Source of the DNA: Glycomyces sambucus
GTDB taxonomy: Bacteria > Actinomycetota > Actinomycetes > Mycobacteriales > Micromonosporaceae
Reading direction: 5' to 3'
NCBI RefSeq assembly: GCF_900102815.1
Contig: NZ_FNGF01000008.1
Span: 104,872-168,871, forward strand
Length of the DNA stretch: 64,000 nt
Part shown: piece by piece, positions 1 to 10,698 of the stretch
How the letters are laid out: each line of letters starts with the position of its first letter
Position numbering within the stretch: position 1 is the first letter of the stretch
Notes under the pieces: generated by a model
Databases searched by the model: none
What the model saw: only the letters and a program-made list of their open reading frames with translations
Told to the model about the DNA's origin: nothing
Position numbers and translations under genes: made by a program

Positions 1-2398
1 GGTCCGACGTCTGCCGGACCGGCTTCACAGGAGTCCTGATGACCCCTCCCTCCGAGGTGATCGCGAACAACTCGTCGTCGGGCGTCACCGACAGCGCCCC
101 AACCAGGTCGCCGCGCCGTTCCGTGATCTTAGCCGTCAGGACGCCCTTGCCGCCGCGGCCCTGCTGCGGATACGCGTCGACCGGAGTCCGCTTCGCGTAA
201 CCGCGGCTGGTGGCCACGAGGATGTCCATATTATCGCGGAGCACGATCATGGTGAGCAATTCGTCGTCCCCGACGAACCGCATCCCGATCACGCCGCTCG
301 TCGCCCGGCCCATCGGCCGCAGCGCCTCGTCGGTGGCCTGGAACCGGATCGACTGCGCCTTGCGCGACACCAGCAGCAGGTCGTCCTCCTGCTGGATGAG
401 CGAGGCGCCGACCAGCTCGTCGCCGTCGCGCAGGTTGATGCCGATGAGGCCGCCCGTGCGCGGGGAGTCGAAGTCGGTGAGCTTGGACTTCTTCACCAGG
501 CCGTTGCGGGTCGCCAGCACCAGGTACGGCGTCACCTCGTAGTTCGCCATCTGGATGACCTGGGCGATCGTCTCGTCCGGGCCGAACGCGAGGATGTTCG
601 CCACGTGCTGCCCGCGGGCCGTGCGGCTCGCCTCCGGCAGCTCGTACGCCTTCGCGCGGTACACGCGGCCCTTGTTCGTGAAGAACAGGATCCAGTCGTG
701 CGTGGTGCACACGAAGAAGTGGCTGACGATGTCGTCCTGCTTGAGCTGCGCGCCCTGGACGCCCTTCCCGCCGCGCTTCTGCGAGCGGAACGAGTCGGTG
801 GTCGTGCGCTTCACGTACCCGCCGCGGGTGATCGTCACCACGATGTCCTCGCGGGCGATGAGGTCCTCCATGGACACCTCGCCGGCGTCGGGCAGGATCT
901 GCGTCCGGCGCTCGTCGCCCCAGCGGGCCACGACCGCGCCGAGCTCCTCGCGGATGATCGCGCGGACCCGCTCGGGCTTGGCGAGGATGTCGGCCAGGTC
1001 GGCGATCTTCGCCTCGATCTCGGCCAGCTCGTCGATGATCCGCTGCCGCTCCAGCGCCGCGAGGCGGCGCAGCTGCATGTCGAGGATCGCGACGGCCTGG
1101 ACCTCGTCGACGTCGAGCAGGCTCATGAGGCCCTGCTTCGACTCCTCGGCCGAGGGCGAGCGGCGGATGAGCGCGATCGTCTCGTCGAGCAGGTCGAGGG
1201 CCTTCGCGAGGCCGCGCAGGATGTGGGCGCGCTCCTCGGCCTTGCGCATCCGGTACCGGGTGCGGCGGACGATGACGTCGACCTGGTGCGCCACGTAGTG
1301 GCGGACCATCTGCGCGATGTTCAGCGTCCGCGGGACCCCGTCGACCAGCGCGAGCATGTTCGCGCCGAACGTGTCCTGGAGCTGCGTGTGCTTGTACAGG
1401 TTGTTGAGCACGACCTTCGGGACCGCGTCGCGCTTGAGCACGACCACGATCCGCATGCCGGTGCGGCCCGAGGACTCGTCGCGGATGTCGGCGATGCCGC
1501 CGAGCTTGCCCTCCTTGACGAGGTCGGCGATGCGCTCGGCCAGGTTGTCGGGGTTGACCTGGTACGGCAGCTCGGTGACGACCAGGCACGGGCGGCCCTT
1601 GGTGTCCTCCTCGACCTCGATCACCGCGCGCATCTTGATCGAGCCGCGGCCGGTCCGGTAGGCGTCCTCGATCGCGGCGCGCCCGAGGATGGTCGCGCCG
1701 GTCGGGAAGTCGGGGCCGGTGATGATCCCGAGGATCGCCTCCAGGGCCTCCTCCTCGGTGGCGTCGAAGTGCTCCAGGCACCAGTCGACGGCCCTGGCGA
1801 CCTCGCGGAGGTTGTGCGGCGGGATCTTGGTGGCCATGCCGACCGCGATGCCCTCGGAGCCGTTCACCAGGAGGTTCGGGATGCGGCTGGGGAGGATCGT
1901 CGGCTCGGTGGTCTTGCCGTCGTAGTTCGGCTCGAAGTCCACCGACTCCTCGTCGATGTCCCGCAGCATCTCCATGGCGAGCGGTTCGAGGCGCGACTCG
2001 GTGTACCGGTGCGCGGCGGCCGGGTCGTTGCCGGGGGAGCCGAAGTTGCCCTGGCCGTCGATGAGCGGGTAGCGCAGGCTCCACGGCTGGGCCATGCGGA
2101 CCAGCGAGTCGTAGATCGCGCCGTCGCCGTGCGGGTGGAACTGGCCCATCACGTCGCCGATGACGCGCGAGCACTTCACGTACCCGCGGTCGGGGCGGTA
2201 GCCGCCGTCGTACATCGCGTACAGGATCTTGCGGTGGACCGGCTTGAGGCCGTCGCGGACGTCGGGCAGCGCGCGCCCGACGATGACGCTCATCGCGTAG
2301 TCGAGGTAGGAGCGCGACATCTCCACTTCGATGCCGACCGGTTCGATGCGGCCGTGGCCCTCGGGGATCTCCAGCTGGTCTTGGTTGTTCTCAGGCAC
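1..2398 (-). CDS. gyrA: DNA gyrase subunit A (3' end cut by window edge)
   Basis: GyrA forms the A2B2 gyrase with GyrB; it cuts and rejoins DNA during negative supercoiling. About 799 residues are visible before the frame runs off the left edge without a stop, so only a short C-terminal piece is missing. The GTG start at 2398 has AAGGA about 8 nt upstream. The start of the breakage-reunion domain is clear, with the catalytic Arg131-Tyr132 in a [10 protein letters not shown] context. The quinolone-resistance region reads [10 protein letters not shown] (residues 88-97). The GyrA-box (KRGGKG) of the C-terminal DNA-wrapping pinwheel is present, with a second RGGKG motif further on. Two features are odd: Gly93 stands where E. 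coli has Ser83 and M. tuberculosis Ala90, and His130 precedes the catalytic Arg-Tyr where most homologues have Met. gyrB ends 46 bp upstream, so the two are probably cotranscribed. Confidence 0.97.
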   Translation of the reverse strand, partial: MPENNQDQLEIPEGHGRIEPVGIEVEMSRSYLDYAMSVIVGRALPDVRDGLKPVHRKILYAMYDGGYRPDRGYVKCSRVIGDVMGQFHPHGDGAIYDSLVRMAQPWSLRYPLIDGQGNFGSPGNDPAAAHRYTESRLEPLAMEMLRDIDEESVDFEPNYDGKTTEPTILPSRIPNLLVNGSEGIAVGMATKIPPHNLREVARAVDWCLEHFDATEEEALEAILGIITGPDFPTGATILGRAAIEDAYRTGRGSIKMRAVIEVEEDTKGRPCLVVTELPYQVNPDNLAERIADLVKEGKLGGIADIRDESSGRTGMRIVVVLKRDAVPKVVLNNLYKHTQLQDTFGANMLALVDGVPRTLNIAQMVRHYVAHQVDVIVRRTRYRMRKAEERAHILRGLAKALDLLDETIALIRRSPSAEESKQGLMSLLDVDEVQAVAILDMQLRRLAALERQRIIDELAEIEAKIADLADILAKPERVRAIIREELGAVVARWGDERRTQILPDAGEVSMEDLIAREDIVVTITRGGYVKRTTTDSFRSQKRGGKGVQGAQLKQDDIVSHFFVCTTHDWILFFTNKGRVYRAKAYELPEASRTARGQHVANILAFGPDETIAQVIQMANYEVTPYLVLATRNGLVKKSKLTDFDSPRTGGLIGINLRDGDELVGASLIQQEDDLLLVSRKAQSIRFQATDEALRPMGRATSGVIGMRFVGDDELLTMIVLRDNMDILVATSRGYAKRTPVDAYPQQGRGGKGVLTAKITERRGDLVGALSVTPDDELFAITSEGGVIRTPVKPVRQTSD

Positions 2399-2444
2399 CA
2401 GTGCTTCCTTGCTGTGTCAGACGAAGTCGTATCGGGCCGATGCC

Positions 2445-4409
2445 TCAGATGTCCAAGAAGCGGACGTCCTTGGCGTTCTCCTGGATGAAGCGGCGGCGGC
2501 TCTCCACGTCCTCACCCATCAGGACGCTGAAGAGCTCGTCCGCGGTTGCCGCGTCGTCGAGCTGAACCTGGAGGAGGTTGCGCTGCGAGGGGTCCATGGT
2601 CGTCTCCCACAGCTCGGTGTAGTTCATCTCACCGAGGCCCTTGTAGCGCTGGACGCCGTCCGAGCGGCGCGGATCGGCCTTGCCGGAGGCGACGCCGGCC
2701 TCGATCACCCGGTCGCGCTCGGCGTCCGAGTAGGCGTAGTCGACGAGGTCGCCCTTCTTGTTCCACTTGATCTTGTACAGCGGCGGCTGGCTCATGTACA
2801 CGTGGCCGAGCTCGATGAGCGGGCGCATGAACCGGAACAGGAGCGTCAGCAGCAGCGTGTTGATGTGGTGGCCGTCGACGTCGGCGTCCGACATCAGGAT
2901 GACCTTGTGGTAGCGGAGCTTCTCGGCGTCGAACTCCTCGTGGATGCCGGTGCCCAGGGCGGTGATCATGCCCTGGACCTCGTTGTTCTTGAGGATCTTG
3001 TCGAGGCGGGCCTTCTCCACGTTGAGGATCTTGCCGCGGATGGGCATGATCGCCTGGGTGCGCGGGTTGCGGCCCTGCTTGGCGGAGCCGCCGGCCGAGT
3101 CGCCCTCGACGACGAAGATCTCGCACTCCTCGGGGTTCGTCGACTGGCAGTCGGCGAGCTTGCCCGGCATCGAGGAGGTCTCCAGGAGGCTCTTGCGGCG
3201 CGCGAGCTTGCGGGCCTGCTGCGCCGCCTTGCGGGCGTTCGCCGCGCTCGACGCCTTCTGGACGATGATCCGCGCTTCCTTGGGGTGGCGGTCGAGCCAG
3301 TCGGGCAGCCACTCGTTGCAGACGCGCTGCACGAAGCCCTTGATCTCGGTGTTGCCGAGCTTGGTCTTGGTCTGGCCCTCGAACTGCGGCTCGCGCAGCT
3401 TCACGGAGATGATCGCGGCCAGGCCCTCGCGGATGTCCTCGCCGGAGAGGCGGTCCTTCTCGGACTTGATGATCTTCTTGTCGAGGCCGTACTTGTTCAC
3501 CGCGTTGGTGAGCGCGGAGCGGAAGCCCTCTTCGTGGGTGCCGCCCTCGTGGGTGTTGATCGTGTTCGCGAACGTGTAGACCGACTCGCCGTACGACTCG
3601 TTCCACTGCATCGCGATCTCGACGGTGTGGAACTCCTTCTCGTCCTCGGCCGTGAACTGCACCACGGTGGGGTGGACGGCGTTCTTGGAGGCGTTCAGGT
3701 GGCGCACGAAGTCGGCGATGCCCTCGTCGTACTGGAACCGCACCTCCCGGATCTTGCCCTCGTCGTCGAGGTGCTCGGGGCGCTCGTCGCGGAGGGTGAT
3801 GGCGAGTCCCTTGTTGAGAAACGCCATCTCCTGGATGCGGCGGTAGATCGTCTTGTAGTCGAACTCGAGGGTCTCGAAGATGTCGCCGTCGGGCCAGAAG
3901 CTGACGACCGTGCCGGTCTCGTCGGTCGGCTCGCCCTTCTCGAGGGGGCCGGGCTGGGCGTGCTTGTAGTCCTGGCGCCAGTTGAAGCCGTCGCGCTTGA
4001 TCTCGACGGTGACGCGCGTCGAGAGCGCGTTCACGACCGAGACGCCGACGCCGTGCAGACCGCCGGAGACGGCGTAGGTCTGGGAGTCGAACTTGCCGCC
4101 GGCGTGCAGGACGGTGAGGGCGACCTCGACACCGGGCTTCTTCAGCTTGGGGTGGAGGTCAACGGGGAAGCCGCGGCCGTCGTCGCGCACGCTCACGCCG
4201 CCGTCGTCGGTGAGGGTCACCAGGATGTCCGTGGCGTATCCCGCCATCGCCTCGTCGACCGCGTTGTCGACGACCTCCTGGATGAGGTGGTGCAGGCCGC
4301 GCTCGCCGGTCGAGCCGATGTACATGCCCGGGCGCTTCCTGACGGCCTCGAGCCCTTCGAGGACCTGCAGCGAACTGGCGCTGTACTCGTCCTGCTGCTT
4401 CGCCGCCAC
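2445..4409 (-). CDS. gyrB: DNA gyrase subunit B
   Basis: ATPase subunit of gyrase, 654 residues from the chosen start. GHKL ATPase motifs are in order: [10 protein letters not shown] (45-54, catalytic Glu45), DDGRG (76-80) and GGLHGVG (116-122). The TOPRIM domain has EGDSAGG (435-441), PIRGKILN (456-463) and DADVDG (508-513). The C-terminal QRYKGLGEM motif is intact. An upstream GTG at 4469 and ATG at 4436 are in frame but lack a ribosome binding site. The GTG at 4409 has AGAAGGAG with 6 nt spacing and gives the usual short N terminus before [17 protein letters not shown], so I chose it. It lies directly upstream of gyrA; the gap to dciA is about 300 bp. Confidence 0.97.
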   Translation of the reverse strand: MAAKQQDEYSASSLQVLEGLEAVRKRPGMYIGSTGERGLHHLIQEVVDNAVDEAMAGYATDILVTLTDDGGVSVRDDGRGFPVDLHPKLKKPGVEVALTVLHAGGKFDSQTYAVSGGLHGVGVSVVNALSTRVTVEIKRDGFNWRQDYKHAQPGPLEKGEPTDETGTVVSFWPDGDIFETLEFDYKTIYRRIQEMAFLNKGLAITLRDERPEHLDDEGKIREVRFQYDEGIADFVRHLNASKNAVHPTVVQFTAEDEKEFHTVEIAMQWNESYGESVYTFANTINTHEGGTHEEGFRSALTNAVNKYGLDKKIIKSEKDRLSGEDIREGLAAIISVKLREPQFEGQTKTKLGNTEIKGFVQRVCNEWLPDWLDRHPKEARIIVQKASSAANARKAAQQARKLARRKSLLETSSMPGKLADCQSTNPEECEIFVVEGDSAGGSAKQGRNPRTQAIMPIRGKILNVEKARLDKILKNNEVQGMITALGTGIHEEFDAEKLRYHKVILMSDADVDGHHINTLLLTLLFRFMRPLIELGHVYMSQPPLYKIKWNKKGDLVDYAYSDAERDRVIEAGVASGKADPRRSDGVQRYKGLGEMNYTELWETTMDPSQRNLLQVQLDDAATADELFSVLMGEDVESRRRFIQENAKDVRFLDI

Positions 4410-4706
4410 CGGCAACTCCTTCTGTCGTTCACGCATCGTAGTGAGAAAGCTAGTCCATGGTTGTGACACTTTTCAGCCGTCTGGCCTCGGCCCTGCCGGA
4501 TTGTCTGGTCCGGGTGGGAGGGCGCGGGCACCGCCGCGGCGGGTCAGCCATGGAGACGGCCGGACGCTGGGAGCGCCGGCCGGTCCGCATCCGTCAAGTC
4601 TACTGCGACTCGGCCTGCGACCGGGTGTCTGTGCGCCTCGTTGTCGTCACAGTCGCACTGGGAGCCGCGGACATGAACCCCCCTACGGACCTAGGGGTGT
4701 CCGGCT

Positions 4707-5168
4707 TCAGAACGTGTCACGAGAGCCATTAAACCGCACCCGCCTGGGGCCGAAGGAGCGAGTCGGCTGCCTCGGGCCGACGATCTTCAGGCGCTTGACC
4801 ACGCTCGGGCCCAGGGCCGCGGCGAGCTTGCCGTGGATCTGGCGCGAGAACAGGCGCAGCTGCGTCGCCCACGCGGTGGACTCCGCGACGACGAGGAGCT
4901 CGCCGTTCTCCAGCTGCTCGGGGCGGCAGTGGCTGGCGATGTCGGCGCCGACGATCGCCTCCCAGCGGCCGAACACCGAGGCGTCGGCCACCTTGCGGGT
5001 CCAGCCGTTCTTGCGGACGATCTGCGGCAGGAGCGCGCCGAGGGTCTCGGGGTCGCGCTTGTCGGGTCCGGGGCCGGACCACTCCTTGCGGAAGCGCGGG
5101 TCGTCGGACTTGCCGCGCCGCCGCGGGCGCGGCCGGTAGTCGAAGCCGCCGCTGCTGCTAGAGGACAC
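4707..5168 (-). CDS. dciA: DUF721/DciA-family protein, probable helicase-loading factor
   Basis: 153 residues. The DUF721 (DciA) domain covers roughly residues 45-140, with conserved features such as WTRKVADASVFGRWEAIVG, HCRPEQLENGELLV and a Trp-rich stretch (TAWATQLRLFSRQI). Family knowledge: DciA proteins interact with the replicative helicase DnaB in bacteria lacking DnaC/DnaI-type loaders, and the gene sits next to recF/gyrB in actinobacteria. The GTG start at 5168 overlaps the recF stop by 11 nt, with GGAAGG/GAGG just upstream, so translation is likely coupled to recF. The N-terminal 40 residues are basic and Gly/Arg-rich and probably disordered. The helicase-loading role here is inferred from family and position. 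Confidence 0.88.
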   Translation of the reverse strand: MSSSSSGGFDYRPRPRRRGKSDDPRFRKEWSGPGPDKRDPETLGALLPQIVRKNGWTRKVADASVFGRWEAIVGADIASHCRPEQLENGELLVVAESTAWATQLRLFSRQIHGKLAAALGPSVVKRLKIVGPRQPTRSFGPRRVRFNGSRDTF

Positions 5169-6294
5169 GTTTGACCTCGCCTTCCCACACGTCGTAGCGG
5201 GCGCCGGTGAGCCGGTCGGGCACGTCGCCGGCCACCGCGCAGGTGATGAGCGTCTGCGGGGCGGCCTCGGCGTACTCGGCCAGGCGCTCGCGGCGCGTGG
5301 CGTCGAGCTCGGCGAACACGTCGTCGAGGATGAGGATCGGGGCGGTGCCGTCGGCGCGCAGGAGCTCGAACGCGCCGAGGCGGAGCGCGAGCGCGACCGA
5401 CCAGGTCTCGCCGTGGGAGGCGTAGCCCTTGACCGGGAGGGTCCCCAGGACCAGGTCGAGGTCGTCGCGGTGGGGGCCGACGAGGGTCGAGCCGCGCTCG
5501 ACCTCCTTGGCGCGGGCGCCCGCGAGCGCGGCGGCGAGGCGCGCTTCGAGCACCTCCTGGTCGGCGGTGAGGCCGTCGCCGAGCTCGGACTCGTAGGTGA
5601 GCGCCACCTCGGCGCGGCCGTCGGCGATGCGCGAGTGCGCCTTCGCGACGGGTTCGGCGAGGTCGTCGAGGAGCGCGAGGCGCCCGGCCATGAGCTCGGC
5701 GCCGTGGGCGGCCAGGTGGGCGTCCCACGCGTCGAGGGTGGCCATCTCGGCGCCGCCGGGGCCGCGGCCGCCGGTCTTCTTCGCGAGGTACGCGGTGCGC
5801 AGGAGGGTGTTGCGCTGCTTGAGGACCCGCTCGTAGTCGGCGCGGACGCCGGCGAAGCGCGGGTACCGGGAGCACAGGAGCTCGTCGAGGTAGCGGCGCC
5901 GGGCGGACGGCTCGCCGCGCACGAGCGCGAGGTCCTCGGGGGCGAACGCGATGGCCTTGAGGGCACCGATGAGTTCGCGGGGGCGCTTCAGGTCGGTGCG
6001 GTTGAGCCGGGCCTTGTTCGACTTGCCGGGGACGATCGCCAGCTCGGCGAGGAGGCGCCGGGACTCGTGGACGATCTCGGCCCGGACCACGGCCTGCTCG
6101 CAGCCCTGGCGGACCAGGGGCGCGTCGGCGGAGACGCGGTGGGAGCGGAGGTTCGCCAGGTAGACCAGGGCCTCGACCAGGTTGGTCTTCCCGTGTCCGT
6201 TGGGGCCCACCAGGATCGAGGGCCCCTCGTCGAACATGACTTGGGCGTGCGCGTAGGACCTGAAGTCCGTCAATTGCAGCTGTCGTACACGCAC
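5158..6294 (-). CDS. recF: DNA replication and repair protein RecF
   Basis: SMC-like ABC ATPase that helps RecR/RecO load RecA at gaps, 378 residues. Walker A is GPNGHGKT (30-37). STLVGPHRDDL and ILILDDVFAELDATRRERL (signature/Walker B/D-loop) lie in the C-terminal half. The N terminus MRVRQLQLTDFRSY matches the family, which supports the GTG at 6294. No good Shine-Dalgarno is present. A CATCAT hexamer lies exactly 6 nt before the GTG, as at other probable leaderless genes in this window, so a promoter inside the gnd-recF gap is possible. It is followed by, and overlaps, dciA. Confidence 0.96.
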   Translation of the reverse strand: MRVRQLQLTDFRSYAHAQVMFDEGPSILVGPNGHGKTNLVEALVYLANLRSHRVSADAPLVRQGCEQAVVRAEIVHESRRLLAELAIVPGKSNKARLNRTDLKRPRELIGALKAIAFAPEDLALVRGEPSARRRYLDELLCSRYPRFAGVRADYERVLKQRNTLLRTAYLAKKTGGRGPGGAEMATLDAWDAHLAAHGAELMAGRLALLDDLAEPVAKAHSRIADGRAEVALTYESELGDGLTADQEVLEARLAAALAGARAKEVERGSTLVGPHRDDLDLVLGTLPVKGYASHGETWSVALALRLGAFELLRADGTAPILILDDVFAELDATRRERLAEYAEAAPQTLITCAVAGDVPDRLTGARYDVWEGEVKRVL

Positions 6295-6388
6295 GCCTCT
6301 ATGATGCCGTCTCGATTATTCCGACTCCACGTGGTGTCGAGACTTCGTCCCGACACCAGCCGCTTCGCGGCGCGTGCCCGCCACTGCG

Positions 6389-7264
6389 CTACTCGGATTT
6401 GACGGCGTGGCCGCCGAACTGGTTCCGCAGCGCCGCGACGGCCTTCATCGCCGGGGAGTCCTCCTGGCGGGAGGTGAAGCGGGCGAACAGGGACTCGGTG
6501 ATCGCCGGGAGCGGGACGCGCAGGCGGATGCCCTCGTCCACGGTCCACCGGCCCTCGCCGGAGTCCTCCACGTAGCCCTTGACGTGGTCGAGCTTCGGGT
6601 CCGCCGAGAGCGCCCGGTCCATGAGGTCGAGCAGCCACGAGCGGATGACGGTGCCCTCGCGCCAGGACTTGAAGACCTCGGGCACGTTGTCGACGTACTC
6701 GCTGGCCTCCAGGAGCTCGTAGCCCTCGGCGTACGCCTGCATCATGGCGTACTCGATGCCGTTGTGCACCATCTTCGCGTAGTGGCCCGCGCCGACCCCG
6801 CCCGCGTGCACGAATCCGTGCTCGCCCTCGGGCTTGAGCGCGTCGAAGACCGGCTGGAGCCGGGCCACGTCGGCCTCGGCGCCGCCGACCATGAGCGCGT
6901 AGCCCTCGGTCAGGCCCCACACGCCGCCGGAGACGCCCGCGTCGACGTAGCCGATGCCGTGGGCCGCGAGGGCCTCGGCGTTGACCGCGTCCTCGGTGAA
7001 CCGCGAGTTGCCGCCGTCGACGACGATGTCGCCCTCCGACAGGAGCCCGGCCAGTTCGGCCACGGTGGACCGGGTGGCCTCGCCCGCGGGGACCATGACC
7101 CACACGGCCCGCGGGGCGTCGAGCGCGCCGACCAGCTCCGCGAGGGAGCCGACGTCGGCGACCTCCGGGTTGCGGTCGTAGCCGACGACCTGGTGTCCAG
7201 CCTTTTCGAGCCGCAACTTCATGTTGCCGCCCATCTTGCCGAGCCCGATCATGCCGAGTTGCAT
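6389..7264 (-). CDS. gnd: 6-phosphogluconate dehydrogenase, decarboxylating (short type)
   Basis: Oxidises and decarboxylates 6-phosphogluconate to ribulose-5-phosphate in the pentose phosphate route. At 291 residues it is the short, YqeC/GndA-like form rather than the 470-residue form. Seen: N-terminal Rossmann motif GMIGLGKMGGNM, DGGNSRF, VDAGVSGGVWGL and the substrate/catalytic segment GAGHYAKMVHNGIEYAMMQ with the family Lys and His-Asn. An upstream in-frame GTG (7285) exists, but AAAGGGGG sits inside that extension, 7 nt before the ATG at 7264, so 7264 is the start. Its place between dnaN and recF is typical of actinomycetes. Cofactor preference (NAD or NADP) is not decided here. Confidence 0.93.
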   Translation of the reverse strand: MQLGMIGLGKMGGNMKLRLEKAGHQVVGYDRNPEVADVGSLAELVGALDAPRAVWVMVPAGEATRSTVAELAGLLSEGDIVVDGGNSRFTEDAVNAEALAAHGIGYVDAGVSGGVWGLTEGYALMVGGAEADVARLQPVFDALKPEGEHGFVHAGGVGAGHYAKMVHNGIEYAMMQAYAEGYELLEASEYVDNVPEVFKSWREGTVIRSWLLDLMDRALSADPKLDHVKGYVEDSGEGRWTVDEGIRLRVPLPAITESLFARFTSRQEDSPAMKAVAALRNQFGGHAVKSE

Positions 7265-7334
7265 GTCGCGCCCCCTTTCAAACACGAAAGCGTTCCGCGG
7301 TGTTCGCGCCAGGGTCGTTCACGTCGTTGTGCGG

Positions 7335-8483
7335 TCAGGCGTCCCAACGCAATGGTTGCAGCATGTACAGGTACACGTCGTGGTTTGTGTCGGAATCCTC
7401 ATCTTCGGGCGCGGGCTGCCCGGTCATCACGACCGGCTTGCCGAGCTCGTTCATCTTGAACGCGGTGTAGGGCGCGTCCACGGCCGACAGGCCGTCGAGG
7501 AGGTACGTCGGGTTGAACGCGATCTTGCCGGGCTCGCCGTCCAGCGAGCAGTCCATCGCCTCCGACGCCTTCGCGTCCTCGGCGCCGCCGGCCTCGACCA
7601 CGAGCCCGTCCTCGTCGAACGAGAGGCGGATCGGCGAGTTCCGGTCGCCCACGAGCGCGACGCGGCGCGCCACCTCGATGAGCTCCGAGGTCTTCACCTT
7701 CAGCGTCGTCGCGTACGACGTCGCCAGCAGGCTGCGCAGCGGCGGCAGCTGGCCGTCGAGGACCCGCGAGGTCGTCTGGCGCCCGCCCGCGGTGAAGCCG
7801 ATCATCCCGGGGGCGCCCTCGCCGCCGGCGGGGACCGCGATCGTCACCGGGCCCGAGAGCGAGCCGAACGTGCGCGCGGTGTCCGCGAGCGCCTTGGCCG
7901 GCACCAGGACCGTCACGGCCACGTCGGAGGCGCCGGGCTCCCAGGAGGAGTCGCGGATGGCCATCCGGTAGCGGTCGGTCGCCAGCATCCCGATGCCGCC
8001 GCCCGACAGCTCCACCTGGACGCCGGTCATCGTCGGCAGGGTCTCGTCCTTACCTGCGGCGACCGCGGTCTGCGCCACGGCCTTCGCGAACTCCTCGGCG
8101 TCGATGGTCCCGATCGCCTCGGGCATCTGCGGCAGCGAGGGGTAGTCCTCCAGGGGCATGGTCGGCAGGGTGAACCGCGCCGACCCGCAGGTGAGCTCGG
8201 CGTGGGGGCCGTCGACCACGAAGTCGACCGGCTTGTTCGGGAGGGCCTTGACGATCTCGGCGAGGAGCTTGCCCGAGACCAGCGCGGTCCCGGCCGACTC
8301 GCCGGTGACCTCCACGGTGACCCGGGTGGAGATCTCGTAGTCGAAACCGGAGATGGTCAGCGTGCCGTCGTCCACCGACAGGCGCGCGCCCGCGAGGACG
8401 GGCACCGACGGGCGGGCCGGGAGGCTCTTCGCGGTCCAGGACACCGCGTCGGCGAACGTGTCGCGTTCGACTTGGAACTTCAT
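7335..8483 (-). CDS. dnaN: DNA polymerase III sliding clamp (beta subunit)
   Basis: Beta clamp that tethers the polymerase to DNA, 382 residues, the normal size for three repeated clamp domains. Recognisable segments: MKFQVERDTFADAVSW, VPVLAGARLSV, ATDRYRMAIR, a central YPSLPQMPE and the C-terminal VMTGQPAPEDEDSDTNHDVYLYMLQPLR, where LMP-like closing residues form the peptide-binding pocket. The ATG at 8483 has AAGGAG at 7 nt. The gene starts at the edge of oriC and faces away from dnaA in the usual actinobacterial layout. The AT-rich unwinding region of oriC lies just upstream, so its promoter must overlap the origin. Confidence 0.97.
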   Translation of the reverse strand: MKFQVERDTFADAVSWTAKSLPARPSVPVLAGARLSVDDGTLTISGFDYEISTRVTVEVTGESAGTALVSGKLLAEIVKALPNKPVDFVVDGPHAELTCGSARFTLPTMPLEDYPSLPQMPEAIGTIDAEEFAKAVAQTAVAAGKDETLPTMTGVQVELSGGGIGMLATDRYRMAIRDSSWEPGASDVAVTVLVPAKALADTARTFGSLSGPVTIAVPAGGEGAPGMIGFTAGGRQTTSRVLDGQLPPLRSLLATSYATTLKVKTSELIEVARRVALVGDRNSPIRLSFDEDGLVVEAGGAEDAKASEAMDCSLDGEPGKIAFNPTYLLDGLSAVDAPYTAFKMNELGKPVVMTGQPAPEDEDSDTNHDVYLYMLQPLRWDA

Positions 8484-8874
8484 GGGTCGCTCCTTCTGGA
8501 TGAAGCTCGGTTATTCACAGCGCTAGTACTAATGGTTTCTCTATAGATATAACTGTCGTCGTAGTAGTCGGTGCTGTGGAAACTGTGGAAAACCCGTCTT
8601 TTCGCAGCTCTTTCGGGGTCCGGGCCTGTGGACGGCCTGTGGAGAACCTGTGGATGAATCAGGAGCTTATCCACAGCCTCCGACACCCGCCGAGTTTTCC
8701 ACATCTCGTCCACAGGTCTGTCCACAGCTTTTCCACAGGTTATGCACAGGGTTCTCCACAGCCTCAACGCGAAACAGAATCGCGCTGCCGCCTGTTTTCC
8801 ACACACTGTCCACAGGTTGTCCACAGAATCCGGGGCTTATCCACAGCTTTTCCACAACCTTTTCCACAACCCGC
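8484..8874. other. oriC: Chromosomal replication origin oriC
   Basis: A 391-bp gap between dnaN and dnaA packed with DnaA boxes. Consensus-like boxes on plus: 8511, 8667, 8740 and 8837 (TTATNCACA); 8817 (TTGTCCACA); 8695, 8729, 8795, 8848 and 8860 (TTTTCCACA); 8752 (TTCTCCACA). On minus: 8584-8592 and 8638-8646. Weaker boxes begin at 8575, 8627 and 8649 (minus) and at 8706, 8718 and 8806 (plus). An AT-rich stretch at about 8521-8556 next to dnaN is the likely unwinding element. Boxes between 8575 and 8657 point one way and those from 8667 to 8868 the other. Assignment rests on box density and the flanking dnaA/dnaN. Confidence 0.95.
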
Positions 8875-10698
8875 TCAATCGTCCTGGTGTTTCAAACGGT
8901 TCGTCAATTCCGCGATCTGGTTGTAGAGCGCCCGCCGCTCCGCCATCTGCTTCCGGATCTTCTTGTTCGCATGCATGACCGTCGTGTGGTCGCGACCGCC
9001 GAACGCCTGCCCGATCCGCGGCAGCGACATGTCCGTCAGCTCCCGGCACAGGTACATCGCGACCTGCCGGGCGTTCACCAGCACCCGCGAGCGCGAGTTC
9101 CCCTTCAGGTCCGCCGACGCCACCCCGAAGTAGTCCGCCGTCGCCTGCATGATCTGGTCCACCGTCACCTCGGCCGTGTTGCCGCCCTCGGGGATGAAGT
9201 CGTGCAGCACCTCCTCGGCCAGGCCCAGGTCCACCGGCTTCTTGTTCAGGCTCGCGTACGCCGTCACCCGGATCAGCGCGCCCTCCAGCTCCCGGATCGA
9301 GTGGTGGATCTGCGTCGCGATGAACTCCACCGCGTCCGTGGGCACGTTCAGCTCGTCCTGCACGGCCTTCTTGCGCAGGATCGCGATCCGCGTCTCCAGG
9401 TCCGGCGGCTGGATGTCCGCCAGCAGCCCCCACTCGAAGCGGGTCCGCAGCCGGTCCTCCAGCGTCTGGAGCTGCTTCGGCGAGCGGTCCGAGGAGATCA
9501 CCAGCTGCTTGTTCGCGTTGTGCAGCGCGTTGAAGGTGTGGAAGAACTCCTCCTGCGTGCGCTCGCGGTCCATGAGGAACTGGATGTCGTCGATCAGGAG
9601 GATGTCCACGTCCCGGTAGCGGCGCTGGAACGCCTGCTGGCGCCGGTCCGACAGCGAGTTGATGAAGTCGTTCGTGAACTCCTCCGTGGTCACGTACCGC
9701 ACCGAGTGGGCCGTGCCCAGGTCGTGCGCGTAGTGCCCCACGGCGTGCAGCAGGTGGGTCTTGCCCAGCCCGGAGCCGCCGTAGATGAAGAGCGGGTTGT
9801 ACGCCTTCGCCGGGGCCTCCGCGACCGCGAACGCCGCCGCGTGCGCGAAGCGGTTCGAGGAGCCGATGACGAACGTGTCGAAGTTGTAGCGCGGATTGAG
9901 CCGGCCGACCCCGTCCACGCCCTTCGCCGGCGTCGCCTGGTGGGCCTTCGTGATGTGCCCGCGCCGCTCCGGATCCGGGTCGTCCGAGGGCGGCGGCGCC
10001 ACCGCCGGACCGCCGCCGTTGTCCTTGTGCCCGTCCGCGCGCCGCGCCGCCGTCTCCGACAGGACCCGCTCGAGCTCCGCGCCGTCGACCGGCGGCGGCT
10101 CCGGGGCCTGCTCCTCCCAGCGGGGCGCCTCGGCCTGCGCCGGACGCACCGGCTGGTGCGGGATCGACGCCGCACGCTCCGGCTCGGGCTCCGGCGCGCG
10201 CTCGGCCGGCCGCGCCTCCGGGGCCTCCCCGGGACGGAACGCCGCCGTGTCGAACAGGCTCGGCGGATTCTGCGCCGGGACGGGACCCCGCGGCTGCTGC
10301 GGCGGCTCCTCGGCCGGCGCGGCGGGCTGCTCGAAGTTCGGCCGCTCGAACACGATCGTCGCGTCGCCCGGCTGCGCTTCCGACACCGGGACCGACGTCC
10401 CGTTCACCGGCGCCTCCGGAGCCGGCGCCGCCTCGGCCTGCTTCTCCTGCAAGGTCACCGCGATCTGCGTCGGCTGGCCCAGATGCCGGGAGAGGGCCTC
10501 GCTGATCGGGACGCGGAGCTTCGACTCGAACGCCGACCGGGCGAACTTGTCCGGAGCCGCGACGATGAACGTGCCCGGCATCGACAGCACGGGCTGCGAC
10601 AGCCGCATCCACGCCGCCTGCTGACGGGTGAGCGAGGACGCCTCAGCCAGCTCGGCGCTCACCGCCGACCAGACTGCCGACAGATCTCGGTCGGTCAC
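8875..10698 (-). CDS. dnaA: Chromosomal replication initiator DnaA
   Basis: Initiator ATPase that binds oriC boxes and opens the duplex, 607 residues. Domain I is about 1-82 ([14 protein letters not shown] onward). Domain II is an unusually long Pro/Ala/Glu-rich linker, about 85-265. AAA+ domain III has Walker A GGSGLGKT (307-314), Walker [11 protein letters not shown] and a sensor-2-like [12 protein letters not shown]. Domain IV carries the box-binding signature [15 protein letters not shown] near the C terminus. An ATG at 10707 abuts its only Shine-Dalgarno (AAAGGG). The GTG at 10698 sits 9 nt from it and gives [10 protein letters not shown], so I prefer that; the difference is three codons. 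DnaA boxes upstream suggest autoregulation. Confidence 0.97.
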   Translation of the reverse strand: MTDRDLSAVWSAVSAELAEASSLTRQQAAWMRLSQPVLSMPGTFIVAAPDKFARSAFESKLRVPISEALSRHLGQPTQIAVTLQEKQAEAAPAPEAPVNGTSVPVSEAQPGDATIVFERPNFEQPAAPAEEPPQQPRGPVPAQNPPSLFDTAAFRPGEAPEARPAERAPEPEPERAASIPHQPVRPAQAEAPRWEEQAPEPPPVDGAELERVLSETAARRADGHKDNGGGPAVAPPPSDDPDPERRGHITKAHQATPAKGVDGVGRLNPRYNFDTFVIGSSNRFAHAAAFAVAEAPAKAYNPLFIYGGSGLGKTHLLHAVGHYAHDLGTAHSVRYVTTEEFTNDFINSLSDRRQQAFQRRYRDVDILLIDDIQFLMDRERTQEEFFHTFNALHNANKQLVISSDRSPKQLQTLEDRLRTRFEWGLLADIQPPDLETRIAILRKKAVQDELNVPTDAVEFIATQIHHSIRELEGALIRVTAYASLNKKPVDLGLAEEVLHDFIPEGGNTAEVTVDQIMQATADYFGVASADLKGNSRSRVLVNARQVAMYLCRELTDMSLPRIGQAFGGRDHTTVMHANKKIRKQMAERRALYNQIAELTNRLKHQDD

